In this document: one piece after another, positions 7,716 through 14,947 of the stretch
Layout of the letters: every line of letters starts with the position of its first letter
Numbering within the stretch: position 1 is the first letter of the stretch
From: an uncultured Sediminicola sp.
Lineage (GTDB): Bacteria > Bacteroidota > Bacteroidia > Flavobacteriales > Flavobacteriaceae
Length of the DNA: 15,694 nucleotides
Reading direction: 5' to 3'
Assembly (NCBI GenBank): GCA_938039345.1
Contig: CALHVB010000156.1
Span: forward strand, 1 to 15,694
The notes under the pieces: model-generated
Seen by the model: only the letters and a program-made list of their open reading frames with translations
What the model was told of the DNA's origin: nothing
Database searches by the model: none
Made by a program: the position numbers and the translations under genes

Positions 7716-8758
7716 ATGATACGTCTATTACTAATTTCAGCCATTATCCTTGCTACAATTAAGGTGAAATCTCAAAACAAAACAATAAATCCTTCAGAAT
7801 ATATTTGCCCTCCCTGTGGTGGTGGCATTTGTGATAGTATAAGCTATAAAAAATTGGGCACATGCCCCCACTGTAATATGATACTAACAAAAAAAGAATC
7901 TGTTAAAACTATTGCTTTTTATTTACAAGATGGTGTTGAAATATTAGATTTCGCTGGTTCTATGGAAGTATTCGCTTATGCAGGTTATAAAGTTTTTACT
8001 GTTTCAAAAAATCAGAAACCTATAAAATCACAAGGGATACTTACTATTGTTCCCGATTACAGCATTAAAAATGCGCCTAAGGCAGATATTTTGGCTTTTT
8101 TTGGTGTAATTCCTCAGCTGCCTCAAAAGATAAAAATGTTATAAAATGGATAAAAAAACAAAAAAATATTGAATACTATTTCTCAGTATGCACAGGAGCT
8201 TTTGTTTTTGCAGAGGCAGAACTTTTAAACAATAAAGCAGCAACAACTTTTCATGATGCAATTGAAAATTTAGAAACAGATTATCCTAAAATTGATGTAA
8301 AAAAAGAAGCTCGTTTTGTAGACAACGGAAAAATTATAACCACCACAGGTATATCGGCAGGTATAGATGGAGCATTGCATTTAGTAGCCAAGCTTAAAGG
8401 AATAAACACAGCTAAAAGAACCGCTTATTATATGGAATACGACAATTGGAATATTGGAGATGGACTTATATTAACAAAGAACACCCCATATAAAGAAACA
8501 ATAAATACATCTAACTTAAAAAATTTTGAGGGTAAATATGAGTATATAAATGAAAAACAAATTACAATATTTTACAATAAAAAAGAGAATACATTAAACG
8601 CTTTAATAGATAAAATAAACTACCCTATATATCATGAATATGATGATGTATTTTCAGACGTAACCAATCATGCTATTATCTTTAAAAGAAATAAAACCAA
8701 TAAAATAATTGGTTATTCAATAAATGAGAATGAAAAAATATTTAAAAAACTGAATTAA
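7716..8758 (+). pseudogene. Exported DJ-1/PfpI-domain protein with Cys-rich N-terminus, reading frame interrupted near 8105
   Basis: Two frames together encode one protein of about 347 residues. The first (7716-8144) gives a signal peptide (MIRLLLISAIILATIKVKSQ). Next comes a cysteine-rich segment YICPPCGGGICDSISYKKLG and CPHCNMIL (C31, C34, C39, C50, C53), resembling the heavy-metal-binding-domain pattern. The DJ-1 fold then begins at VKTIAFYLQDGVEILDFAGS (63-82) and the frame ends abnormally at a TAA at 8142. The -1 frame, closed by a TAA at 8078, is open to 8758 and continues the same domain: NVIKWIKKQKNIEYYFSVCT, then TGISAGIDGALHL. It ends in a lipocalin-like tail (FEGKYEYINEKQITIFY... 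IIFKRNKTNKIIGY). The shift must fall within 8081-8141. Restoring one G at GGTGTAAT (8103-8110) would give the family-like FFGGNSS. A U-UUU-UUU slippery run at 8096-8102 lies in the right phase for -1 frameshifting. It may be a decaying gene, a frameshift-expressed gene or an assembly error; I favour a true or artefactual single-base loss. Confidence 0.8.
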
Positions 8759-8821
8759 ATAATTATAAAAGGTAAAATAAACAATTAACCACCCTAAAAA
8801 ACTTCAATTTAAGTAATTAAC

Positions 8822-8865
8822 AACCTTTAGTATGTGTTTTTTAAAATACATAATGAAGGTTTTTT
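8822..8865 (+). terminator. Rho-independent terminator after the DJ-1 gene
   Basis: AACCTT (8822-8827) pairs with AAGGTT (8856-8861). The stem continues inward, after one mismatch, through TATGT / ACATA (8831-8835 / 8848-8852) to a T/A-rich loop. The T run 8860-8865 follows. It separates the DJ-1 pair from the agarase gene. Confidence 0.7.
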
Positions 8866-8981
8866 CTTATTTTATTTACAAATAAAAATTACTTATTAAA
8901 AATACTAAAACTTCATTATTTACACCGTTTACGTCGTTTTAAGTGTATTATATATGACTAGTAAATAGCAAAAAAAGGAAC

Positions 8982-9009
8982 TTGACATAAACTAAACCTT
9001 GTCATTTTG
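8982..9009 (+). promoter_or_regulatory. Candidate promoter of the GH86 gene with flanking inverted repeat
   Basis: TTG (8982-8984) and TCATTTTG (9002-9009, one mismatch to TAnnTTTG) are 17 bp apart, an acceptable Bacteroidota promoter spacing. TGACA (8983-8987) and TGTCA (9000-9004) form a short inverted repeat embedded in the two boxes, so a bound regulator would cover the promoter. With 5-bp arms in AT-rich DNA this could be chance. Confidence 0.3.
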
Positions 9010-9108
9010 CATTAAATATGAGTGTATATTTATCAGAATAACAACAAATACAACACTAAAGTAATTATTCCTTAATTAACTAAATACTAACTATTTAAAA
9101 CACTCACT

Positions 9109-12100
9109 ATGAAAACACAATTAAAAAAAGCATTAGGAGTAGTACTCCTAATACTAATGAGTAATTTTACTTTTGCTCAAAATGTAGAAGTCGATATTAA
9201 CTTAGACATTAAACACTCTGTAGGCGGAGTTTCAGATTTTGGAAGAGAAAGGCATATTACCATGCACTCAAGTCTCTACGAAAATGCATGGGAAGGAGAA
9301 ATCGACAAAGCAGAAATTTTATTTAATGAATGGGATGTACAATTAGGGCGCGATAATGGTATTGCTTCCTTTCTACATCAATTTTCACCAGAAGATGAAA
9401 ACAACAGAAATCATCATGACCCAGATAGTTTAACTGTGTTGCTAGATTTTTGGAAAGGAGAATATGAGCAAAGAGTTGATGATAGAGGCCTTAGTCAGTT
9501 CAAAAGCGAACAAACTAGAGGTGCAATTATGGGCACAAATGCTCACCCTACCTATCCTACTTTATCCTATTATGATAATGATTTAAGTGGTTCTTCGTGG
9601 GGTAGAGAAAACGGTTTTGTTTGGATGCCACGCGATATAGAAACATCTGCTGAATGGGTATCGCAGTATATGGAAGATTTCTTTGTTGATAATGCCAGTC
9701 AAGAAGGAGTTCCAATTCCTGAATACTGGGAAGTAATGAATGAACCTGACTTTGAATTAAACACAGGTCAATTTATGATGTCTAGCTGGGAAGATATTAT
9801 AGAGTATCACAACTTGGTAGCTGAAGGCGTAAGAGAAAAACTAGGAAGCCGAGCTCCTAAAATCGGTGGTATGACGTGGGGGTTACACGACCTTTTTAGG
9901 GGTGATGGTTTTTCTCGTTTTAGAGACCCTAATTATGTAGCTAATTTTTATGGAGACACACCAGAAGATCAAATCGCAATTGATTATGCTAGAGGCCAAG
10001 TAGACACTCCTTTATTTGCTTTACCAAGTGAGACTGACTGGTATCAATGGGATGTTATTTGGAAAGAATTTATAGATAGAGCTGGTGAAAATATGGACTT
10101 TTATGCAGTTCATTTCTATGACTGGCCCCGCTACCAAAACAATGGAGGTCAAAGACGATCCGGAGGACATGTAGAAGCTACACTTGAAATGTTAGAGTGG
10201 TATGATGTTTTCAAATTCGGGAAAAACAATAGAAAGCCTGTTATCATTTCTGAATACGGTGCCGTAGCTAATGCATGGGATCCAATGCCACATGATACTA
10301 GATACGACTGGGAGAACTTAAAGCCATTTAGTTCAATGATGATGCAGTTTTTAGAAAGACCCGATTATGTTGAATTATCTATGCCTTTTCATTTATTGAA
10401 AGCTCAATTTAGAGATATAGACAATAATGGAGATGGTATTCCTGAAGTAGTATATCACTACAAAACACTTCGTGATGATGATGGTGATGGCGAATGGGAA
10501 TTTAGTGAATTAACAAAATGGTATGAATTATGGGATGATGTTGATGGAACAAGAATTGATACAAAATCTTCTGATCCAGATATTCAAGTAGACAGTTATG
10601 TAGATGGCAACACAACCTACCTAATTTTAAACAACCTACAAGAAGAAGAAACAAATATTAACTTAAACTTCTTTACAGACAATAACAATAATCCAACTAG
10701 TGTTCGTATTAAACATTTATTCTTAGAAGGAATTAGAGATATTATTTTAACAGACGAAACTACTAGTGATATTCCTTCTTCTGTTATATTAAAACCAGAA
10801 GCAACTATGGTGTTAAAATACACATATCCTGATGCCATTGCTATAAACGAAACTTCTGTTGAGAATAAATTTTATGGAGAACCTGTAAGTAATAATCAAC
10901 GAGTAGATATTAAAGACGGAGACAACACATTTTTTGTAAATAATGTTGATGTACCTTCTAACCCTAGTCAAACTGAAGCAATAATTAAAATGACGGTGAC
11001 TCTTTTTGATGCTCCACAAACAGAAAATGGATTTTTATCACTTAAAAAATTTACGTTTAATGGTGTTGAAATAGATGTGCCATTTGATTGGAGAGGAGAA
11101 CAACAATATAGATCAAAATGGTTTGGTGCATTGGAAATTCCTGTACCAGCTAATCTAATACAAACTAACAATACAATCGTTGTAGATTTTCAGCACGTAG
11201 GCGAAGTAAATATTGTTAACTTAATTACTTGGGATTTCTCTAAAGTTCCTGGAAGAACAAATCCTATGGATATGGAAATAGTTGATGTTACAGGAATAAC
11301 TGTAGCACCTACCACTTTAGCCTTAGATATTAGCGAAACAAAAAACTTAATACCAACTATAGAACCTGTTAATGCAACTAATAAAACTGTTACTTGGTCT
11401 AGCAATGATAATGCAATAGCAACTGTGAATGATGCAGGCGAAGTTACAGGTATTACTGAAGGCACAACAACAATTACCGTAACTTCTAACGACGGTAACT
11501 TTACTGCTACTAGCACCATAACGGTTTCTGAAATTAATATGGAAGAAAACTCAATAGTTATAGAAGCCGAAGAGTTTAATACTACAAATGGAACATTTAA
11601 TGATGCCTCTGCTGGCGGACCTGGACTTGGAGTTAATATAGCTGGATCAATTATTAATTATGTTAATGCAGGAGATTATGCCGAATATAATATTAATGTT
11701 ACAGAAGCAGGAAGCTATTCTATTCAATATTTAATTTCTACACCATCAGATAATGCGCAAATTCAATTGCTTGTAGATAATATAGTAGCTACTACTGACA
11801 ACATTCCAAATAATGGAAGTTGGGATAATTACAATCTTATTAACGGAAGTAGTAATATAACTTTATCTGCAGGTTCGCATACTATTAGAATTAATGCTTC
11901 TGGTAGTAATCTTTGGCAATGGAATTTAGACAAAATTATATTAACCAAAGAAAATTCTACACCTATAATACCAGTAATAGGCATAAGTATATCTCCAACA
12001 ACATTAACCTTAGAAATTGGGGAAACAAGTACACTTACTGGTTCTGTTACACCATCTAATGCAACAAATCAGCTCATATCTTACAGCTCAAATAATAATA

Positions 12101-12918
12101 ACGTTGCTACTGTTGATTCTTCTTCTGGATTTGTAACTGCTATTAATTCTGGCACTACAACTATTACCGCCACTTCTAACGATGGTAACTTTACAGCGAG
12201 TAGTACTATTACTGTAGCATTAATTGATGATAATACCGACCCGCTAATTATTGAAGCAGAAGAATTTAATACTACAAACGGAACATTTAATGATGCTTTT
12301 GCAGGAGGTCCTGGCCTTGGTGTTAATGCTACAAGCCAGAATATAAATTATGTAAATGCTGGTGATTACACAACATATAACATTAATGTTACCTCAGCTG
12401 GCACTTACAATATAGAATATTTAATTTCTACCCCATCAGACAATGCGCAAATTCAAATCCTTATTGATGATGTAATTGTTTCTACTGATAATGTACCTAA
12501 TAATGGGCAATGGGATAACTATGTAACATTAAATGCGGCAAATAATGTAAACTTATCTACAGGAAATCATACCGTTAGAATTAATGCAACTGGGAGTAAT
12601 ATATGGCAATGGAACTTAGATAAAATTACTTTAACTAAGAGTATACAAGGAACTAGTTTTAGTGCCAGAAATTTAAATATTACAGAAGAAGAAAGTATTG
12701 TAATATCTCCTAACCCTGTTAATACTAGTTTAAATATTAGTGGTATTTATGGTGAAAATATTGATTATAATATTTATAATACAACTAGCAACCTTATTAT
12801 GCATGGTAGCTTAGAAAATAACACTATAAATGTAGAAACTTTAATTTCAGGAATGTATTTTATTGAGTTTGTTATTGATAACCAAAAGCAAGACACCTTT
12901 AAATTCATTAAAAAATAA
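9109..12918 (+). CDS. Secreted GH86 beta-agarase/beta-porphyranase with tandem BIG2-CBM6 modules and T9SS sorting domain
   Basis: A 1269-residue exported enzyme expected to cleave beta-1,4 links in agarose or porphyran from red algae; the sequence alone does not tell which. Order: signal peptide (1-23, cut near FTFA/QN); GH86 barrel starting HSVGGVSDFGRERHITMHSS (36-55), with probable acid/base E212 in WEVMNEPDF and nucleophile E382 in VIISEYG; beta-sandwich domains to about 715; BIG2 (727-806); CBM6 (815-948); BIG2 (956-1036); CBM6 (1045-1178); type A T9SS C-terminal domain from about 1195 (SIVISPNPVNTSLNIS ... GMYFIEFV ... TFKFIKK). Calcium-loop-like DIDNNGDG (436-443) and DDDGDGE (456-462) lie in the catalytic region. 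It is monocistronic between two terminators. No SusC/D, sulfatase or second glycosidase is in view, so it is an orphan secreted enzyme rather than part of a visible utilisation locus. Confidence 0.9.
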   Translation: MKTQLKKALGVVLLILMSNFTFAQNVEVDINLDIKHSVGGVSDFGRERHITMHSSLYENAWEGEIDKAEILFNEWDVQLGRDNGIASFLHQFSPEDENNRNHHDPDSLTVLLDFWKGEYEQRVDDRGLSQFKSEQTRGAIMGTNAHPTYPTLSYYDNDLSGSSWGRENGFVWMPRDIETSAEWVSQYMEDFFVDNASQEGVPIPEYWEVMNEPDFELNTGQFMMSSWEDIIEYHNLVAEGVREKLGSRAPKIGGMTWGLHDLFRGDGFSRFRDPNYVANFYGDTPEDQIAIDYARGQVDTPLFALPSETDWYQWDVIWKEFIDRAGENMDFYAVHFYDWPRYQNNGGQRRSGGHVEATLEMLEWYDVFKFGKNNRKPVIISEYGAVANAWDPMPHDTRYDWENLKPFSSMMMQFLERPDYVELSMPFHLLKAQFRDIDNNGDGIPEVVYHYKTLRDDDGDGEWEFSELTKWYELWDDVDGTRIDTKSSDPDIQVDSYVDGNTTYLILNNLQEEETNINLNFFTDNNNNPTSVRIKHLFLEGIRDIILTDETTSDIPSSVILKPEATMVLKYTYPDAIAINETSVENKFYGEPVSNNQRVDIKDGDNTFFVNNVDVPSNPSQTEAIIKMTVTLFDAPQTENGFLSLKKFTFNGVEIDVPFDWRGEQQYRSKWFGALEIPVPANLIQTNNTIVVDFQHVGEVNIVNLITWDFSKVPGRTNPMDMEIVDVTGITVAPTTLALDISETKNLIPTIEPVNATNKTVTWSSNDNAIATVNDAGEVTGITEGTTTITVTSNDGNFTATSTITVSEINMEENSIVIEAEEFNTTNGTFNDASAGGPGLGVNIAGSIINYVNAGDYAEYNINVTEAGSYSIQYLISTPSDNAQIQLLVDNIVATTDNIPNNGSWDNYNLINGSSNITLSAGSHTIRINASGSNLWQWNLDKIILTKENSTPIIPVIGISISPTTLTLEIGETSTLTGSVTPSNATNQLISYSSNNNNVATVDSSSGFVTAINSGTTTITATSNDGNFTASSTITVALIDDNTDPLIIEAEEFNTTNGTFNDAFAGGPGLGVNATSQNINYVNAGDYTTYNINVTSAGTYNIEYLISTPSDNAQIQILIDDVIVSTDNVPNNGQWDNYVTLNAANNVNLSTGNHTVRINATGSNIWQWNLDKITLTKSIQGTSFSARNLNITEEESIVISPNPVNTSLNISGIYGENIDYNIYNTTSNLIMHGSLENNTINVETLISGMYFIEFVIDNQKQDTFKFIKK
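11287..12642 (+). repeat. Tandem duplication of a BIG2-CBM6 module (690-bp period) inside the GH86 gene
   Basis: The segment for residues 727-948 recurs at 956-1178 with a constant offset of 230 residues (690 bp). Protein matches are long: EAEEFNTTNGTFND, AGGPGLGVN, YVNAGDY, LISTPSDNAQIQ and WQWNLDKI appear in both copies. At DNA level the copies also share long near-identical runs, for example around 11730-11765 and 12420-12455, with mostly third-position differences. This indicates an internal duplication that has since diverged. The two CBM6 copies would give multivalent binding to agar-type polysaccharide. Confidence 0.88.
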
Positions 12919-12940
12919 ACACTATATCATTAATTTAAAT

Positions 12941-12978
12941 AAAGCCTTGATTTCTACGAAATCAAGGCTTTTATTTTT
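12941..12978. terminator. Bidirectional rho-independent terminator between the GH86 gene and rsmG
   Basis: A 14-bp perfect stem, AAAGCCTTGATTTC (12941-12954) with GAAATCAAGGCTTT (12958-12971), has a 3-nt TAC loop. T-rich sequence follows on the plus strand and A-rich sequence precedes it, which gives T-rich on the minus strand. It lies 22 bp after the GH86 stop and about 45 bp after the convergent rsmG stop, so it can serve both. Confidence 0.88.
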
Positions 12979-13015
12979 TATCTAAAATCAAATACTATTT
13001 AACATGTATTTAAAA

Positions 13016-13654
13016 CTATTTTCCTTTATATTTCATTGGTAAATAAACAACCTTCTTAGTTTCAAAAAAGTCTTCTTTAAAATAGTCTGTTAAATCGTAA
13101 ATCTGAGTGGTTCTATAATCTTTTAACTCTTCTGTTAAATCACCTCCTTTTAAATATAAAATTCCGTTTTTGCGTTCGTGTACAGATTCTTTTTTTATAC
13201 GTCCTTTTACCCAATGTACAAATGTTGGCATTGCCGCTACCGCTCTACTCACTATAAAATCAAACTGCTCAGGTATTTCTTCAACACGTGTATGTTTTGC
13301 TACTACATTAGTAATACCTAAACCATCTACTACTTCTTGTACTACTTTTATTTTTTTTCCTATAGCATCTACTAACATAAACTGTGTTTCTGGAAATAGT
13401 ATTGCTAATGGTACTCCCGGAAAACCTCCCCCCGTTCCTACATCCAAAACACTAGTTCCTGGTTTAAATTGCTGAAATTTAGCAATTGCTAACGAATGTA
13501 ATACATGCCTAATATAAAGCTCATCAATATCTTTTCTGGAAACAACATTTATTTTCTGATTCCAATCTTTATATAAAAATTCAAGCTTTTTAAATTGCTC
13601 TTTCTGTTCAGAAGATAATTCAGGAAAATAATCAAAAATAATACTCGCTGTCAT
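13016..13654 (-). CDS. rsmG: 16S rRNA (guanine(527)-N(7))-methyltransferase
   Basis: A 212-residue cytoplasmic SAM-dependent methyltransferase (RsmG/GidB) that methylates N7 of G527 in 16S rRNA. Family landmarks are NVVSRKD (36-42), the IRHVLHSL helix (48-55), the SAM loop VLDVGTGGGFPGVPLAILFP (69-88), the acidic residue in LVDAIGKK (94-101), the VSRAVA strand (135-140) and LYLKGG (166-171). The length is normal (about 205-215). The gene is convergent with the GH86 gene and divergent from the desaturase. Loss of this enzyme gives low-level streptomycin resistance in many bacteria, but nothing suggests loss here. Confidence 0.96.
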   Translation of the reverse strand: MTASIIFDYFPELSSEQKEQFKKLEFLYKDWNQKINVVSRKDIDELYIRHVLHSLAIAKFQQFKPGTSVLDVGTGGGFPGVPLAILFPETQFMLVDAIGKKIKVVQEVVDGLGITNVVAKHTRVEEIPEQFDFIVSRAVAAMPTFVHWVKGRIKKESVHERKNGILYLKGGDLTEELKDYRTTQIYDLTDYFKEDFFETKKVVYLPMKYKGK

Positions 13655-13732
13655 TCGTTTAAACCTTATTCGTTAGTACTTATCATCTACATAAACTATT
13701 TTCTAAAACAAATATGTAAATGATAATTTCAG

Positions 13733-13740
13733 CAAAAATA
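13733..13740 (-). promoter_or_regulatory. Candidate Bacteroidota -7 element for rsmG
   Basis: On the minus strand the bases read TATTTTTG, matching TAnnTTTG, about 79 bp before the rsmG start. A TTG on that strand (plus CAA 13755-13757) is 14 bp upstream, shorter than usual. I found no equally good box for the desaturase on the plus strand; TATCTTTA at 13805-13812 is one base off and very close to its start. Confidence 0.3.
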
Positions 13741-13828
13741 GTACTTCCTTTCTACAAAAATTCTTTTTAAGAAATCATTATTATTAATACCGCTTTAAAT
13801 CTTTTATCTTTACTAAAAATTATTGATA

Positions 13829-14929
13829 ATGGACAATGGAACGATTCGGTTTTCAAGAAAAGACTCAGCTCAATTCTTTAAAACCTTGAATAAGCGCGTA
13901 AACGATTATTTTAAAGAAAATAAAATTAAAAAAACAGGAAACTGGAAATTACATATAAAAACAGCTGTAATGTTTGCTTTGTTTTTAGCTCCTTATTTTC
14001 TAATACTAACCTTGGGCTTACCTAATTGGGCCAACTTACTACTTAGTATAGTAATGGGTATAGGTATGGCAGGTGTAGGAATGAATGTAATGCACGATGG
14101 TAATCATGGTTCTTACTCTAATAAAAAATGGATTAATAAATTAATGGGGAGTAGTATATATATTCTTGCCGGAAATGTATACAACTGGCAAGTACAGCAC
14201 AATGTATTACACCATACTTACACTAATATTCACGAACACGATGAAGATTTAGAAGCAGGTAGAATACTTCGTTTTTCTAAACATGCAAAATGGCATAAGC
14301 ATCATAGGTTTCAGCATTTCTATTCTGTATTTTTATATGGCTTACTTACTTTTAATTGGGCTTTAACTACAGATTTTCAGCAAATGTACCGCTATACCAA
14401 AAGAAAATTATCTTACGGAAAATTCCCAAATATTATTTTAAACTGGAGTACATTGGTAATTACTAAAATTATTTATCTGTTTATCTGGATTGTAATTCCT
14501 ATAATTTTTGTTGATGTTGCTTGGTGGAAAATCTTAATAGGATTTTTTGTAATGCATTATGTAGCTGGTGTAGTGTTAAGTGTAGTTTTTCAATTAGCAC
14601 ACGTAGTAGATGAAGCTGATACCCCATTACCAGATAATACGGGTACTATGAAAAATACTTGGGCAGTACATCAATTATTTACCACAGTTAATTTTGGAAC
14701 TAAAAACCGTATTGTAAATTGGTTTACAGGAGGGCTAAACCACCAAGTAGAGCATCATATTTTCCCGAATATCAGCCATGTACATTACACAAAAATCTCT
14801 AAAATTGTTAAACAAACAGCAAAAGAATTTAATTTACCTTATAACGAGTATAAAACTACTAGAAAAGCTATAATTTCGCATTTTAAACATTTAAAAGAAC
14901 TGGGTAAAAAACCCGCATTACAGTATTAG
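13829..14929 (+). CDS. Membrane fatty acid (acyl-CoA/acyl-lipid) desaturase
   Basis: A 366-residue di-iron membrane desaturase that inserts a cis double bond in fatty acyl chains, useful for membrane fluidity in the cold. The three histidine boxes are clear: HDGNH (89-93), HNVLHH (124-129) and HQVEHH (305-310). The last box is in the (H/Q)xxHH form typical of front-end and linoleoyl-type desaturases, but there is no cytochrome b5 domain. Hydrophobic pairs at about 45-62, 67-88, 205-227 and 234-255 give the usual four-helix topology. The upstream in-frame TTG at 13823 is less likely than the ATG at 13829. Regiospecificity cannot be read from the sequence. It is divergent from rsmG and 18 bp upstream of the aminotransferase, so probably cotranscribed with it. 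Confidence 0.88.
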   Translation: MDNGTIRFSRKDSAQFFKTLNKRVNDYFKENKIKKTGNWKLHIKTAVMFALFLAPYFLILTLGLPNWANLLLSIVMGIGMAGVGMNVMHDGNHGSYSNKKWINKLMGSSIYILAGNVYNWQVQHNVLHHTYTNIHEHDEDLEAGRILRFSKHAKWHKHHRFQHFYSVFLYGLLTFNWALTTDFQQMYRYTKRKLSYGKFPNIILNWSTLVITKIIYLFIWIVIPIIFVDVAWWKILIGFFVMHYVAGVVLSVVFQLAHVVDEADTPLPDNTGTMKNTWAVHQLFTTVNFGTKNRIVNWFTGGLNHQVEHHIFPNISHVHYTKISKIVKQTAKEFNLPYNEYKTTRKAIISHFKHLKELGKKPALQY

Positions 14930-14947
14930 TAAAAAATTATAGTTATA

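Larger units (their letters stand above)
8759..9108. other. 350-bp AT-rich intergenic region before the agarase gene
   Basis: The left part holds the terminator at 8822-8865 and the right part holds the candidate agarase promoter at 8982-9009, which leaves a leader of nearly 100 nt. No open frame with coding character, tRNA, riboswitch-like structure or IS remnant is visible on either strand. A short direct repeat AGTGTAT (8942-8948 and 9021-9027) is present but weak. Confidence 0.6.

Noticed and set aside
8375..8758. Separate small gene starting at TTG 8375
   Set aside because: The same frame carries conserved DJ-1 sequence well upstream of 8375 (FSVCTGAF near 8180), so it is the 3' part of the interrupted gene and not an independent gene.
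8942..9027. Direct repeat AGTGTAT at 8942-8948 and 9021-9027
   Set aside because: Seven bases in AT-rich DNA, 79 bp apart, is expected by chance; not offered as a regulator site.
10617..11519. Several minus-strand frames of 67-109 codons inside the GH86 gene
   Set aside because: Antisense shadows of the GH86/BIG2 coding sequence; hydrophobic composition follows from the threonine/asparagine-rich sense strand.
11287..12642. Repeated DNA considered as a mobile-element or CRISPR-type repeat
   Set aside because: The repeat stays in frame and corresponds exactly to protein domains (BIG2 and CBM6), with no spacers, terminal inverted repeats or transposase.
13170..13475. 101-codon plus-strand frame opposite rsmG
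   Set aside because: Antisense of the conserved methyltransferase, including its SAM-binding loop; no independent evidence.
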